A stretch of DNA of 64,000 nt, taken from NCBI RefSeq assembly GCF_038593855.1, contig NZ_CP151996.1, forward strand, positions 744,001 to 808,000. The letters are read 5' to 3'. The DNA comes from Lysinibacillus sp. FSL M8-0337 (GTDB lineage: Bacteria; Bacillota; Bacilli; Bacillales_A; Planococcaceae). Position numbers and translations under genes: made by a program. The notes under the pieces were generated by a model that was not told the origin of the DNA, made no database searches, and saw nothing but the letters and a program-made list of their open reading frames with translations. This document shows, piece by piece, positions 1 to 9,245 of this stretch; positions within the stretch are counted from its first letter, which is position 1; each line of letters begins with the position of its first letter.

Positions 1-1
1 T

Positions 2-1768
2 GTAGGAAATTTGAATAGGGATAAGCAAGTGCGGTTAGAAGAAGAAAAATTCTTTATTATTACACGCGAAATTGCCCCAAACAATCAGGATATTGCACAA
101 GATTACTATCATTGCTATGACCTCTATTCATCTATTTTAAATTCAGATGGACACCTAGTAGCTATCTTAATGGCAACTCGAGAAGGAAACCATTTTACAA
201 AGCAAGAGATAGATGAGTTGAATGGCTTAATGAACCGTGTATCAATTGCTTTTGAACGTATATTTATGTATGAAGAAGTCGAACGTTCCCGACAGCTTAA
301 TCAAAATATCATTGACACTGTAAACGAAGGAATTCAACTCGTCTCAATTACAGGAGATGTATTATTAATTAACAAAGCTTTATCACGAATAATTCGTTTT
401 GAAAATATAATAAATAAGGATAATGTTTCACTAAATATTTGGTTGGAGCATTTTCAAAACCTATGTGATCAACCAGAAGAGTTGCTTACTTTTTTTAACG
501 AGGCAATCATAGAAGATTTTTTAGATACGAGAACTTTCCGTTACTCCATTTCACAAAATACGCCTATATTTGTTGAAGTATATGCAACAAGTGTATATGA
601 AGGCGGAGTAAAAATGGGAACTATGTTTGTTCATCGGGATATTACAAGAGAATATGAAATAGATCAAATGAAGTCTGAATTAGTAAGCACGGTTAGTCAC
701 GAATTACGTACGCCATTGTCTAGCGTTCTAGGATTTACAGAGCTTTTATTAACAAAAGAAGTAAAACCTGAGCGACAAAAGAGATACATCGAAACTATAC
801 ATAAGGAAGCGGTTCGTTTAACTAACCTTATTAACGATTTCTTAGATTTACAGAGAATGGAATCAGGTAGACAACAATATAATATGCAACAATTATCAAT
901 AGACGAATTATCAATTGAAATTGTTAATCGTTTCCGTCATGAACAAAAACACCATGTCCATTTAATTGATAAAGCAAAACAAGTAAATGTAAATGGTGAT
1001 CAAGAAAGACTAATTCAGGTGTTTATTAACCTCATTGGGAATGCTATTAAGTTTTCACCTTCTGGTGGAGATGTAATTATTACGCTAGAAAATAGAAATA
1101 ATATGGTACAAGTTAGTATAGAAGATCAAGGAATCGGTATTCCTAAACATGAAATCTCAAAACTGTTCCAAAAATTTAAGCGCATTGATAATACCACAAG
1201 ACGGAAAATTGGTGGTACTGGATTAGGATTATCTATTAGTAGAGAAATAATTAAGAAACATGGTGGGGATATTTGGATAGAATCCGAAGAAGGAAAAGGT
1301 ACAACAGTTTCCTTTAATTTACCACTTATACAAAGGCAATTTGAATCTAATTTAGAAGATAATGAGTTTAATAATCAAACAGGATTAAATGTTTTGATTA
1401 TAGAGGATGACTTAAGCCTTGCTTTACTTTTATCAGAAGAACTTAAAAGTAGAGGATTTACTGTTATTTATCACGATAATCCTAAAAGAGCTTATGAAGA
1501 AGCGCTTCAGACACCACTTGTTGGAATCATTATTGATTTAATGCTTGGAGATGAAAAAAACGGTTGGGACTTAATAAGACAATTAAGAGATACCGAAGAA
1601 ACTTGTAATATACCAATCCTAATTTCATCTGCGCTAGATGAATCAAAAGAAGATGTGGCAAGATATAAAATAGATAAGTATTTAACTAAACCGTATCCTC
1701 CAGAAGAACTGTCTAAAGCACTTTTATCAATCTTATCTAAACCAAGTATAGATAAGGGGAAAATGTAA
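2..1768 (+). CDS. Hybrid sensor histidine kinase/response regulator (GAF-PAS-HisKA-HATPase-REC), 5' truncated
   Basis: The reading frame is open to the window edge, so the true start lies upstream; the TTG at 11 is only the first in-window candidate. Counting from that TTG, residues ~1-85 look like the end of a GAF domain, ~95-215 is a PAS domain, and the HisKA box SHELRTP puts the phospho-accepting His at 230. The ATPase N box (NLIGNAIKFSPSGG), G1 (DQGIGIP) and G2 (GGTGLGLSI) follow. A receiver domain begins near 455 with acidic EDD, the acceptor Asp near 509 (IIIDLML) and the conserved K in LTKPYPP. There is no transmembrane segment in the visible part, so it is probably cytosolic, with a histidine-to-aspartate relay inside one chain. 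The ligand and output are unknown. Confidence 0.9.
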   Translation, partial: VGNLNRDKQVRLEEEKFFIITREIAPNNQDIAQDYYHCYDLYSSILNSDGHLVAILMATREGNHFTKQEIDELNGLMNRVSIAFERIFMYEEVERSRQLNQNIIDTVNEGIQLVSITGDVLLINKALSRIIRFENIINKDNVSLNIWLEHFQNLCDQPEELLTFFNEAIIEDFLDTRTFRYSISQNTPIFVEVYATSVYEGGVKMGTMFVHRDITREYEIDQMKSELVSTVSHELRTPLSSVLGFTELLLTKEVKPERQKRYIETIHKEAVRLTNLINDFLDLQRMESGRQQYNMQQLSIDELSIEIVNRFRHEQKHHVHLIDKAKQVNVNGDQERLIQVFINLIGNAIKFSPSGGDVIITLENRNNMVQVSIEDQGIGIPKHEISKLFQKFKRIDNTTRRKIGGTGLGLSISREIIKKHGGDIWIESEEGKGTTVSFNLPLIQRQFESNLEDNEFNNQTGLNVLIIEDDLSLALLLSEELKSRGFTVIYHDNPKRAYEEALQTPLVGIIIDLMLGDEKNGWDLIRQLRDTEETCNIPILISSALDESKEDVARYKIDKYLTKPYPPEELSKALLSILSKPSIDKGKM

Positions 1769-1903
1769 CAAATCGTGGTACTGATAAAGAAGCGTATAAT
1801 AATACTACGAAAGAAAAAATTCGCCGAAAGCATCAATACAGTAGCAAAAGAAATGTGCTATAGCCAGCTAATAATTCAATGAATGGATTTAGTATTTAAC
1901 AGT
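1769..1903. other. Intergenic stretch without a convincing gene
   Basis: A 35-codon open frame from GTG 1775 is basic and has no ribosome binding site at a usable distance. It may be a decayed coding remnant. Nothing else is recognised here. Confidence 0.4.
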
Positions 1904-1953
1904 AAACTCCCCCGTCAAAGTAGACATGAGTCTAACCTTTTACGGGGTAGTTT
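1904..1953. terminator. Hairpin terminator between convergent genes
   Basis: Arms 1904-1915 (AAACTCCCCCGT) and 1942-1953 (ACGGGGTAGTTT) pair with one mismatch, and an inner stem TAGAC-atga-GTCTA extends the fold. It sits between the kinase (+) and the ABC ATPase (-), so it can end transcription from both sides. Confidence 0.6.
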
Positions 1954-1984
1954 CATTTATAAAGACTGGACTGTAATATGGATG

Positions 1985-2782
1985 TTAAGAGATAATTCTT
2001 CCTTTACTAAAGGGGATACATAAAGGGGTACCATAAATAGGGTCGTTTGTCATTTGACAATCTAAATCGAATACATGTTTTACTAATGAAGTTGTCATAA
2101 TTTCTTCAGGTTTACCTTCTTGAAAGACGCCCCGATCTCGAACGGTAATAATATGATCCGCATACCGGCAGGCTAAGTTAATATCATGTAGAACCATAAT
2201 AATCGTTCGGTTTTGCTGATGATTTAATTCAAATAATAAATCTAAAACTTCTATTTGATGTGTAAGATCTAAATAAGTAGTTGGTTCATCTAAAAGAATA
2301 ATATCTGTATCCTGTGCAAGTGTCATGGCAATCCAAGCACGCTGCCGTTGACCACCTGAAAGTTCATCAACCGGTTTATCTTGTAAATGTTCAATGCCTG
2401 TTGCATTTAAGGCGTTGGATACGACTTCCTCATCTTTTTCTGTCCATTGTTTTCGCCAGCTTTGATGAGGATAACGCCCTTGTTTGACAAGCTGTAAGAC
2501 TGTTAACCCTTCAGGTGCTACAGGTGACTGCGGAAGAATCGAAAGTTTTTTGGCAACTTGTTTTGTGGATAATTTAAAAAGATCTTGTCCATCTAATAAT
2601 ACAGAGCCTTGCTTTGGTTTTAACAATCGAGCAATGGAGCGTAAAAGTGTAGATTTTCCGCAACCATTGGCGCCAATTAGTACGGTGATTTCATTCATAG
2701 GAATAGATAAAGTTAGATTTTCAATGATAGTAGCATCACCATAATTTAGTGTAAGTGATTTCGTTTCTAAAGTTTCCGTCAT
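1985..2782 (-). CDS. Iron-siderophore ABC transporter ATPase (FecE/FhuC/YusV type)
   Basis: This 265-residue ABC ATPase has Walker [11 protein letters not shown]-loop LPQSP, signature LSGGQRQR, Walker [13 protein letters not shown] and the H-loop (VLHDIN). Those motifs and the length fit the FecE/FhuC subfamily that powers ferric-siderophore import. It is the last gene of a minus-strand operon with two FecCD permeases, 14 bases downstream of the second. The divergent lipoprotein is the likely receptor. In B. subtilis the YfiY/YfiZ/YfhA importer borrows an unlinked ATPase, YusV; here the ATPase is in the operon. Regulation is expected through the Fur box at 4958. Confidence 0.9.
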   Translation of the reverse strand: MTETLETKSLTLNYGDATIIENLTLSIPMNEITVLIGANGCGKSTLLRSIARLLKPKQGSVLLDGQDLFKLSTKQVAKKLSILPQSPVAPEGLTVLQLVKQGRYPHQSWRKQWTEKDEEVVSNALNATGIEHLQDKPVDELSGGQRQRAWIAMTLAQDTDIILLDEPTTYLDLTHQIEVLDLLFELNHQQNRTIIMVLHDINLACRYADHIITVRDRGVFQEGKPEEIMTTSLVKHVFDLDCQMTNDPIYGTPLCIPFSKGRIIS

Positions 2783-2796
2783 GCAGTTTGACTCCT

Positions 2797-3852
2797 TTAT
2801 TTTTTAGTGTTTCTCAATAATAAATAGATAAAATAAGGAGCACCAATGGCAGCTGTAAAGACGCCCGCTGGCACTTCTAAAGGACTAAATACAGTTCGTC
2901 CAATAATATCTGCAACCATTACTAATAAAGCACCGATGAAAGCAGATGTTGGAATCAATACACCAAATGATGGACCTACAATACGTCTGGCAATATGGGG
3001 GGCTATTAAGCCAACAAAGCCTATAGCTCCTGCAAATGCGATAGCACTAGCTACCAGACTTGCGCTCAAGAGTAATAAAAAGAGACGTGTTTTTTGAATC
3101 GTTTGACCTAAGCTTGCTGCTGTATCATCACCCAGTTCTTGCACATTTAACTGTCGAGTAATAAAAACTGTAATAAATAGAAGTAAAATAATTAAAGGTA
3201 CTATTATTTGTACTTGGTTCCAATCTGCGCTTTTGACACTTCCGGTAATCCACTTATTGGCTTCACTAGCTTGATAAATAGGGCCGATAATCATCAACAT
3301 CGTCGTAATGGCCTGCATAAATGCCGAGACAGCAATCCCAATTAGTACAAGTCGGTTTGGTGTTACCCCATCTTTCCAAGCAAATATGTAAACAATTAAT
3401 GCCACAACCGTTGCGCCGATAAACCCTGCTAGTGGTAGCCATTCAATACTAACTGTTAATGAATGATTTGAATCACTAAATAAGGCTAAAAAACCTACGA
3501 CTGCAGCTCCACCACCAGCAGAAATACCGATAATATCAGGTGAAGCAAGTGGGTTTTTAATAATCCCTTGTAAAATAGCACCTGCCACTGCTAATGCTAT
3601 ACCTGCAAACGCCGCAATAAAAATTCTTGGTAGTCGGAAGTCAATTATAATTAACTGATCGAATTCAGAACCTTGACCTATTATGGCTTGTATTACCTTT
3701 AACGGATTGATAAAAGAATCCCCAAATGAAGCACTAAAGAAAAAAGTAAACAATGCTATAAGGCTAATAATGGTTAGTTTTTTAGAAGCACTTACATCTA
3801 GTAAAAAGGATATTTTATTTTGTAGTAAACGTACTGTTTTTAACTGTTTCAT
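2797..3852 (-). CDS. Iron-siderophore ABC transporter permease (FecCD family), second subunit
   Basis: The 351-residue FecCD permease has about nine to ten hydrophobic segments and the family signatures [20 protein letters not shown] near the N terminus and [16 protein letters not shown] near residue 285, which contacts the ATPase. I chose the ATG at 3852 because it overlaps the TGA of the upstream permease (ATGA), a sign of translational coupling, and leaves the normal family length. The longer open frame up to 4014 would run through the upstream gene. It pairs with the 3849-4850 permease to form the membrane channel; YfhA-like by position. Confidence 0.9.
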   Translation of the reverse strand: MKQLKTVRLLQNKISFLLDVSASKKLTIISLIALFTFFFSASFGDSFINPLKVIQAIIGQGSEFDQLIIIDFRLPRIFIAAFAGIALAVAGAILQGIIKNPLASPDIIGISAGGGAAVVGFLALFSDSNHSLTVSIEWLPLAGFIGATVVALIVYIFAWKDGVTPNRLVLIGIAVSAFMQAITTMLMIIGPIYQASEANKWITGSVKSADWNQVQIIVPLIILLLFITVFITRQLNVQELGDDTAASLGQTIQKTRLFLLLLSASLVASAIAFAGAIGFVGLIAPHIARRIVGPSFGVLIPTSAFIGALLVMVADIIGRTVFSPLEVPAGVFTAAIGAPYFIYLLLRNTKK

Positions 3853-4850
3853 TTTTTTCCACCTTTTCGCGCAAGGTAAATAAAGAACGGTGTGCCAATC
3901 ATCGCGGTCATTACCCCAACTGGCACTTCCTGAGGCATAATAATATAGCGTGCTGACACATCGGCTAACAGTAAAAGAATTCCGCCTAGTATAGCAGCCA
4001 TCGGAATAAGCCAACGGTGATCTGTACCAACAAATTTGCGCGCAAAATGGGGTACTACAATACCAACAAATCCTATTGGACCAGCTATTGCAACTGAACT
4101 ACCTGCTAATAAAATAACAATAATACCGACCGTTAATTTCATCAGTCCAAGTGGCAATCCAAGACCTCTCGCTATGTCATCCCCAAGAGCAAGAATATTC
4201 ATTCTCGAAGAGATAAACAATGCGGCAAGCCATCCAATCACTAAATATGGTAGAACAGATAATAAAATTTCTAATTTTCTCCCTTGTACAGACCCAGCTA
4301 ACCAAAACAATACTTGCTCTAGTTCTGCTTCATTTGTTGCGAGTAAACCTTGTGTAAAAGAAGCAAAAAGAGCACTGATTGCGGCACCAGCTAAAGTTAT
4401 TTTTACTGGCGTTACAGCCTCTCGACCAGATGAACTAATGCCATAAACAGCTAGAGCAGCAAGTGTTGCACCTAAGAAGGCAATCCATGCGAACGATTGT
4501 AAACTTGAAGTGTGGAAGAAAATCATGGCAAATACGACTGCAAAACCAGCACCCGTATTAATTCCTAAAATTCCGGGCGATGCTAATGGATTTTTCGTTA
4601 ATGTCTGCATAAGCACGCCTGTAATAGCTAAAGAAGCCCCTACACATGTAGCAATTAAAGCTCTAGGAATGCGAACATTTTGAATAATAATATGCTCGTT
4701 CGAATGATTAAAATTGGTAAAGGATTCAATAGTTGTTTGAATGGAAGTATCTACATAGCCATATACAATACTTATCCCCATACAAATGACTAAGAGTAGC
4801 GTTCCTATTATTAACGCCACAGATTTTGAAAAATTGTTATTGAAAATCAT
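3849..4850 (-). CDS. Iron-siderophore ABC transporter permease (FecCD family), first subunit
   Basis: This multi-spanning FecCD-family permease carries NVRIPRALIATCVGASLAIT and GPIGFVGIVVPHFARK signatures. The ATG at 4850 gives 333 residues and a first transmembrane helix right after MIFNNNFSKS, with a purine-rich AAAGAAAGAG about ten bases upstream. In-frame ATGs at 4889 and 4928 lack ribosome binding sites and run toward the Fur-controlled promoter. It is the first gene of the permease-permease-ATPase operon and diverges from the receptor gene at 5015. YfiZ-like by position and similarity. Confidence 0.88.
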   Translation of the reverse strand: MIFNNNFSKSVALIIGTLLLVICMGISIVYGYVDTSIQTTIESFTNFNHSNEHIIIQNVRIPRALIATCVGASLAITGVLMQTLTKNPLASPGILGINTGAGFAVVFAMIFFHTSSLQSFAWIAFLGATLAALAVYGISSSGREAVTPVKITLAGAAISALFASFTQGLLATNEAELEQVLFWLAGSVQGRKLEILLSVLPYLVIGWLAALFISSRMNILALGDDIARGLGLPLGLMKLTVGIIVILLAGSSVAIAGPIGFVGIVVPHFARKFVGTDHRWLIPMAAILGGILLLLADVSARYIIMPQEVPVGVMTAMIGTPFFIYLARKGGKK

Positions 4851-4957
4851 AAATTTATACTCTTTCTTTTCTGTAGAATGTACGTGCATTTTAGTAAAAA
4901 CGTATTGACAGTAATAAATTCTTACCATATGATTGATTTCGTTCTGTTAAATAAAAA

Positions 4958-4972
4958 TGATTATCATTATCA
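4958..4972. promoter_or_regulatory. Fur box between divergent siderophore-import operons
   Basis: TGATTAT-C-ATTATCA differs from the Bacillus 7-1-7 Fur consensus (TGATAAT-N-ATTATCA) at one base. It lies midway between the permease operon (start 4850, minus) and the lipoprotein (start 5015, plus), where one Fur dimer site could repress both under iron sufficiency. Confidence 0.85.
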
Positions 4973-5014
4973 TTAACAACAAACATTCTATCACATACAA
5001 TGGGGGAAAAGAAG

Positions 5015-5995
5015 ATGCAAAAAGCATTTTATAAGTTACTAGTTTTGCTAGCTGTAATGGCTATTTTTGTTCTTGCGGCTTGTGGCAATTCGAAAGACAA
5101 TGAGAAAGAAGAAAGTGCAAAAGAAAGCAATTCATACAGTGTGGACCATGCAATGGGGACGACAGAGGTAAAAGATACACCAAAACGTATTGTTGTATTA
5201 ACAAATGAAGGAACAGAAGCTTTATTAGCTTTAGGAATTAAACCAGTAGGGGCAGTTCAGTCTTGGTCGGGTGATCCATGGTATGACCATATTAAGGATC
5301 AAATGGAAGGTGTAGAAGTAGTTGGTGTCGAACATGAAATTAACATTGAAAAAATTGCTTCTTTAAAACCTGATTTAATTATTGGGAATAAATTAAGACA
5401 AGAAAAAGATTATGCGAAACTAAGCAAAATTGCTCCAACCATTTTTTCAGAAACATTACGTGGTGATTGGCAAGAGAACTTTAAATTATATGCAAAAGCA
5501 GTAAACCAAGAAGCAAAAGGTGAAGAAGTACTAACTGCTTACGAAGATAAATTACAAGCACTTAAAGAAAAATTAGGTGACCAAACGAATAAAGAAATTT
5601 CATTCGTACGTTTTATGGCAGATAAATCTCGCATTTATTATACGGATTCTTTTTCCGGCGTAATTTTCGATGCTTTAGGATTTAAACGAGTGCCAGCGCA
5701 AACAGACTTATTTAAAGATAATGCAAAATTAGGGAAATTGGCGATTGATGTAGGTAAGGAAGCAATTCCTCAAATGGATGGTGATGTTATTTTCTACTTT
5801 ACTTATATGCCAACTGGTGATGATGCAGCATTAGCAACAGAACAAGAATGGACACAAGACCCACTATGGAAAAACTTAACGGCTGTCCAAAGCGGCAATG
5901 CTCACAAAGTGGATGATGTTATTTGGAATACAGCTGGAGGTATATTAGCTGCCAATATGATGTTGGATCAAGTGGAAGGCTTTTTTGTGAAATAA
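5015..5995 (+). CDS. yfiY: Siderophore-binding lipoprotein of an iron ABC importer (YfiY-like)
   Basis: The ATG at 5015 is chosen because GGGGGA lies about eight bases upstream; the upstream ATG at 5000 has no Shine-Dalgarno sequence. The 326-residue product has a lipoprotein signal with lipobox LAAC (lipidated Cys23), then a class III periplasmic-binding fold: PKRIVVLTNEGTEALLALGI, a long central helix, and a C-terminal lobe ending DQVEGFF. The wording around the first lobe resembles B. subtilis YfiY, the schizokinen/arthrobactin receptor, but I assign the ligand only as a ferric siderophore, probably hydroxamate or citrate-hydroxamate. It diverges from its permeases and ATPase and shares their Fur box. 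Confidence 0.88.
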   Translation: MQKAFYKLLVLLAVMAIFVLAACGNSKDNEKEESAKESNSYSVDHAMGTTEVKDTPKRIVVLTNEGTEALLALGIKPVGAVQSWSGDPWYDHIKDQMEGVEVVGVEHEINIEKIASLKPDLIIGNKLRQEKDYAKLSKIAPTIFSETLRGDWQENFKLYAKAVNQEAKGEEVLTAYEDKLQALKEKLGDQTNKEISFVRFMADKSRIYYTDSFSGVIFDALGFKRVPAQTDLFKDNAKLGKLAIDVGKEAIPQMDGDVIFYFTYMPTGDDAALATEQEWTQDPLWKNLTAVQSGNAHKVDDVIWNTAGGILAANMMLDQVEGFFVK

Positions 5996-6012
5996 TTAAA
6001 CGAATGATTAAG

Positions 6013-6045
6013 AAGCGCGATACAAGCAATGATTGTATCGCGCTT
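6013..6045 (+). terminator. Rho-independent terminator of the siderophore receptor
   Basis: A perfect 13-bp stem (AAGCGCGATACAA / TTGTATCGCGCTT) with a 7-base loop is followed by TTTGTTTT. Confidence 0.92.
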
Positions 6046-6056
6046 TTGTTTTATTA

Positions 6057-6149
6057 TCGCGGGTATCTTCGCTCAAATCGCGGGTAAAGTTGAATAAATC
6101 GCGGGTAAGCCATGTTATATCGCGGGTAAAGCTGTACCAATCGCGGATA
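6057..6149. repeat. 21-bp-period repeat array 1 (5 units of TCGCGGGTA)
   Basis: The 9-mer TCGCGGGTA, with TCGCGGATA as the last unit, begins at 6057, 6078, 6099, 6120 and 6141, exactly 21 bp apart. The 12-base spacers differ. The array is intergenic, between a terminator and the next gene. Read on the minus strand it would give heptads with YPR, which I regard as a by-product of the period rather than a gene. Confidence 0.9.
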
Positions 6150-6263
6150 AAACCCCAGCACTTCATTAATTAAATTGCATTTTCCGATAAACGCCCAATT
6201 GAACATAAAATTTTCCTTCTCATATGATGAGAAAATGGAGAATCGTTTAAAGGGGGGGAAATC

Positions 6264-6836
6264 ATGCATTGGATCACCATTATTTTTATTGGTATAGCAG
6301 CCAATCTAGATAATTTGGGGATTGGTTTGGCTTATGGTGTTAAGCGAGTGAAGATTCCCATCTTATCGAATGCAGTAATTGCTGTTATGTCAATGACTGT
6401 CACTTTTGTGGCAGTAACGGCTGGTAGTACAGTAATAGAATATATTTCGCCACATACAGCCAATCTTTTAGGGAGCCTTCTGTTGTGTATAATTGGGATA
6501 TTTACACTTTTCTCTAATCGTTTTTCCAAGCATAGCATTGCAAAAAATCCTGAAGTATTTGACGAAGATAAAAATCATATTATTTCAATGAGAGAGGCAA
6601 TGACACTTGGATTTGTGTTATCGGCAAACTGTTTAGCAGGCGGAATTGCTATTGGCGCTAATGGTATATCCGCAATTTGGACGGTCATCTCGATAGGCAC
6701 ATTTTCTTTTATCACAGTAGGTATAGGAAGTCATTTTGGTGTCCTACTAAGTAAAACATTTATAGGAAAGTACTCTACAGCGATATCAGGATGGTTGTTA
6801 ATTATCATTGGGGTTTTTGAAGTTTTTGCTAAATAA
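6264..6836 (+). CDS. ytaF: YtaF/MntP-like sporulation membrane protein
   Basis: The 190-residue polytopic protein has six predicted helices in two repeated halves. Each half opens with a conserved small-residue/Asn-Asp motif: GIAANLDNLGIGLAYG at the N terminus and SANCLAGGIAIGANG near 125. This is the layout of the MntP/DUF204 family and its sporulation branch YtaF. MntP members export manganese; for YtaF the substrate is not known. A strong AAGGGGGGG precedes the ATG. It is monocistronic, with its own terminator. It could also be annotated as a manganese efflux homologue. Confidence 0.75.
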   Translation: MHWITIIFIGIAANLDNLGIGLAYGVKRVKIPILSNAVIAVMSMTVTFVAVTAGSTVIEYISPHTANLLGSLLLCIIGIFTLFSNRFSKHSIAKNPEVFDEDKNHIISMREAMTLGFVLSANCLAGGIAIGANGISAIWTVISIGTFSFITVGIGSHFGVLLSKTFIGKYSTAISGWLLIIIGVFEVFAK

Positions 6837-6847
6837 TGAAAATGAAA

Positions 6848-6882
6848 GGATATTACTGTTTATTACAGTAGTATTCTTTTTT
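6848..6882 (+). terminator. Terminator after the YtaF-like gene
   Basis: A 12-bp stem 6848-6859/6865-6876 with two G-U pairs, a 5-base loop and a following run of Ts. Confidence 0.85.
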
Positions 6883-6974
6883 TAAAAGGAAATTTTGACA
6901 TATTAAAGACGTTTTGTGATTGTTAGTTGACATACCTTGGTAGCAAAGATTATCCTTTGGTTAGATAGTGTAAT

Positions 6975-6989
6975 TGAGAATTATTTTCG
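6975..6989. promoter_or_regulatory. Candidate Fur box upstream of the Isd island
   Basis: TGAGAAT-T-ATTTTCG matches 11 of 14 defined positions of the 7-1-7 Fur consensus. It lies about 120 bases upstream of the first NEAT gene. Confidence 0.55.
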
Positions 6990-7006
6990 TTTACATTTTC
7001 ATAATA

Positions 7007-7039
7007 TTGATTTCATGGAAATATTGAGAATATTATTCA
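7007..7039 (+). promoter_or_regulatory. Putative promoter overlapped by a second Fur-like site, Isd island
   Basis: TTGATT (7007-7012) and TATTAT (7031-7036) are 18 bp apart and could be -35 and -10. TGAGAATATTATTCA (7025-7039) overlaps the -10 and matches Fur at 10 of 14 positions. Fur bound there would block polymerase, as expected for a haem-uptake operon. Confidence 0.5.
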
Positions 7040-7108
7040 CATCAATTATAATGATTAATGGAAAATGGATAAAAATTTTCCATAATAATTAGAGGAGGCG
7101 TGCAACAC

Positions 7109-7705
7109 ATGAAGAAAATAATGATGTTGGTCATGCTAGTTAGTATGGTGATTTTTAATTTAGCATTACCACATGCATCTGCTCAACTTGCTGATGGTAC
7201 TTATTCTGTAAAATATCAGGTCAATAAACCAGATAGTAACTCTGCATCAATAGCAAACGATTATTTCGTAAAGCCTGCAACGGTGACAGTAAAAGGTGGC
7301 ACAGCTACTGTACAACTTACATTGAAAAATAGTGCTTGGATTACGAAATTTCAACCACCAGGAGGAGCTTCGGTTGTTAGCGAAGATAAGGCAGCTGATA
7401 CACGTGTTGTACAATTCACAGTGAAAGATTTATCAAAGCCAGTTGTAACATCTATGAAAATTGATATCGATGATATTAATTATCACCATGAATATAGCGT
7501 TTCCCTAGTATTTGATGCACCTGCAACAGGAAGTTCAGCAGCTACAGCAGCAACAAATGATACGAAAACGCCAACAACATCTGGAAGTCAAGTGCCTAAT
7601 CCACAAACAAGCGATGCGACGCCCTATTTATTACTTGTTGCATTTGCAGGATCAGCATTTTTACTTTATAGAACAAAAAACAAAACAAAAATGGAGGGTC
7701 ATTAA
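7109..7705 (+). CDS. isdC: NEAT-domain haem-binding protein with sortase B sorting signal (IsdC-like)
   Basis: The product is 198 residues, starting at ATG 7109 with AGGAGG 10 bases upstream; the GTG at 7100 sits on the ribosome binding site. A signal peptide ending ASA leads into a single NEAT domain (residues ~28-143). Its haem-iron motif Y125-HHE-Y129 is intact. A Thr/Ser/Ala linker is followed by the sorting signal NPQTS (164-168), a hydrophobic helix and a basic tail. NPQT(N/S)-type signals belong to sortase B, whose gene lies at 13407. By analogy with S. aureus and B. anthracis IsdC, it would be buried in the wall and pass haem to IsdE. Its stop overlaps the next start (TAATG). Confidence 0.9.
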   Translation: MKKIMMLVMLVSMVIFNLALPHASAQLADGTYSVKYQVNKPDSNSASIANDYFVKPATVTVKGGTATVQLTLKNSAWITKFQPPGGASVVSEDKAADTRVVQFTVKDLSKPVVTSMKIDIDDINYHHEYSVSLVFDAPATGSSAATAATNDTKTPTTSGSQVPNPQTSDATPYLLLVAFAGSAFLLYRTKNKTKMEGH

Positions 7706-9228
7706 TGACTAAAAAACGTCAATCTCGCGCAACAAAAATCGTACTTGCCTCATTATTAGCAGCATCACTTTCAGTACCATCATTTGCATCAGCAAAGGTA
7801 GCTGACACAACAACAATAGTTACTACAGATGTGAAAGTGGAAGAAAAAGCAGAAACAGCTGAAGGAACAGCTGTAAAGTTCCAAACATTTAAACCAGGTA
7901 CAGATGAAGCTGGATACATGGATAAATACTTTACAGGTACAGGCTTACTTATCGAAAAAGATGGTACATACACAGTGAAACTAACAGTTCCAGCTCAATT
8001 TGCTACAACAATCACTGGTTTCCAAGTAAAACAAGGCGATAAATATGTTGATGCAACATTTGAAAAGCAACAAGATGGTTCAAGCATCGTGTCATTCCCA
8101 GTAGATCCAAAAGTAAAAACTGCAGCAAAAGTACACGTAGTTGTTCCAGCTCCAGCTAACATGGATAAATGGTATGAATTCGATTTCCAACCAGTAACAG
8201 CAGAAGAAGTAAAGCCAGTTGATGAAGTAAAAGAAGAGCAACCTGTAAAAGAAGAAACAACAACAGTTACAGATGAAAATGAAGACGTAAATGTTTATGA
8301 AGGTACTGTAACAGTTTATAAAAATGGCACTAAAGAAGAATCTATTATGAAAGACTATATTAGTCCAACTGTAGCAGTTGGTGATGCAGATGGCACATAT
8401 GTAGTCGGCATGCATTTCCCTAAAGGTCAGTATGTTCAATCATTTAAAGTAGATGGTAAGGACGCTGTATTAGCAGAGGAAGATAAAGAAACAAATGAAC
8501 GTATTTATACTTTCGAAGTAAAAGATTTAAAAGCACTTACAAACGCTGAAATTCATATTATCGTAGATGAGCCTAAAGCAGGCGTAAAATATGATTCTGT
8601 TCATACTGTACAATTTAGCTTTGATGTAGATTTAAGTAAACCAGTTACAGATACTGAAGAAACAACAATTGAAAATCCATTTAAAGATATCGATGATAAC
8701 GAAAATAAAGAAGCAATCCTTAACTTACTAGCTTATGAGATTATCATGCCACAAGATAAATTCAATCCAAATAACAATTTAACACGTGCACAATTTGCAT
8801 TAATGATTGCACGTACTTTAGAATTAGAAGCTACTGAAGTTGCTGGCTTCCAAGATATTAAAGGAATTGAAGCGGAACAAGCGATTAACGCGCTAGCTGA
8901 ATATGGTATTGTTGAAGCTCGCGATAAATTCAATCCAAATGGCATTTTAACTCGTCAACAAGGTGCGCTAATGATTTACCGTGCTATCCAAGCAGTAACA
9001 GAAGGCGACTTAAATGTTGAAATTTCATTACCATATGCGGATCAAGCGACAATTGCAAATGATGAAGCGAAAGAAGCATTCTCATTACTTTACAAAGAAG
9101 GCATTATGACTGGATCTGTTGCGAAAGATGGTAAAACATACATCAATGCAAACAAACCATTAACACGTGGTCAAATGGCAAAAATTTTAAATAACTCTTT
9201 AGAATTCTTCTACGAATTTGAAGAATAA
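7705..9228 (+). CDS. S-layer-homology NEAT protein (two NEAT domains plus three SLH domains)
   Basis: This 507-residue secreted protein has a signal peptide (cleavage near SFASA), NEAT-like domains at ~50-155 and ~195-310, and three SLH repeats at ~325-370, ~390-435 and ~445-500 (FNPNNNLTRAQFA, FNPNGILTRQQGA, INANKPLTRGQMA). SLH domains bind pyruvylated wall polymer, so it should decorate the S-layer/wall surface. B. anthracis BslK has the same concept. Neither NEAT domain keeps the full YxxxY pair: the first has WYEFDF and the second YDSVH, with His in place of the second Tyr. Haem affinity may therefore be weak or use other ligands. It is coupled to the upstream gene by a TAATG overlap with GGAGG upstream. 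Confidence 0.9.
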   Translation: MTKKRQSRATKIVLASLLAASLSVPSFASAKVADTTTIVTTDVKVEEKAETAEGTAVKFQTFKPGTDEAGYMDKYFTGTGLLIEKDGTYTVKLTVPAQFATTITGFQVKQGDKYVDATFEKQQDGSSIVSFPVDPKVKTAAKVHVVVPAPANMDKWYEFDFQPVTAEEVKPVDEVKEEQPVKEETTTVTDENEDVNVYEGTVTVYKNGTKEESIMKDYISPTVAVGDADGTYVVGMHFPKGQYVQSFKVDGKDAVLAEEDKETNERIYTFEVKDLKALTNAEIHIIVDEPKAGVKYDSVHTVQFSFDVDLSKPVTDTEETTIENPFKDIDDNENKEAILNLLAYEIIMPQDKFNPNNNLTRAQFALMIARTLELEATEVAGFQDIKGIEAEQAINALAEYGIVEARDKFNPNGILTRQQGALMIYRAIQAVTEGDLNVEISLPYADQATIANDEAKEAFSLLYKEGIMTGSVAKDGKTYINANKPLTRGQMAKILNNSLEFFYEFEE

Positions 9229-9245
9229 TAAGGTTTAACAATAGC

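Noticed and set aside
1775-1885. 35-codon GTG frame after the hybrid kinase
   Set aside because: The nearest purine-rich site is about 15 bases away and the product is an Ile/Lys run with no recognisable features.
4014-4928. Longer N termini for the two siderophore permeases (starts at 4014 and 4928)
   Set aside because: The first runs through the upstream gene, and the ATGA overlap at 3852 fits better. The second has no ribosome binding site and runs into the Fur-controlled promoter.
6054-6269. Minus-strand 71-codon frame with YPR heptads across repeat array 1
   Set aside because: The heptads are a direct result of the 21-bp DNA period. Arrays 2 and 3 give different heptads (for example IPAKRSE) in other frames, no good ribosome binding site fits, and the frame runs into the YtaF-like gene's start.
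8092-8439. 115-codon minus-strand frame inside the SLH-NEAT gene
   Set aside because: Its Cys/Ile/Phe/Tyr-heavy composition is typical of the antisense of a Lys/Glu/Val-rich gene; no ribosome binding site.
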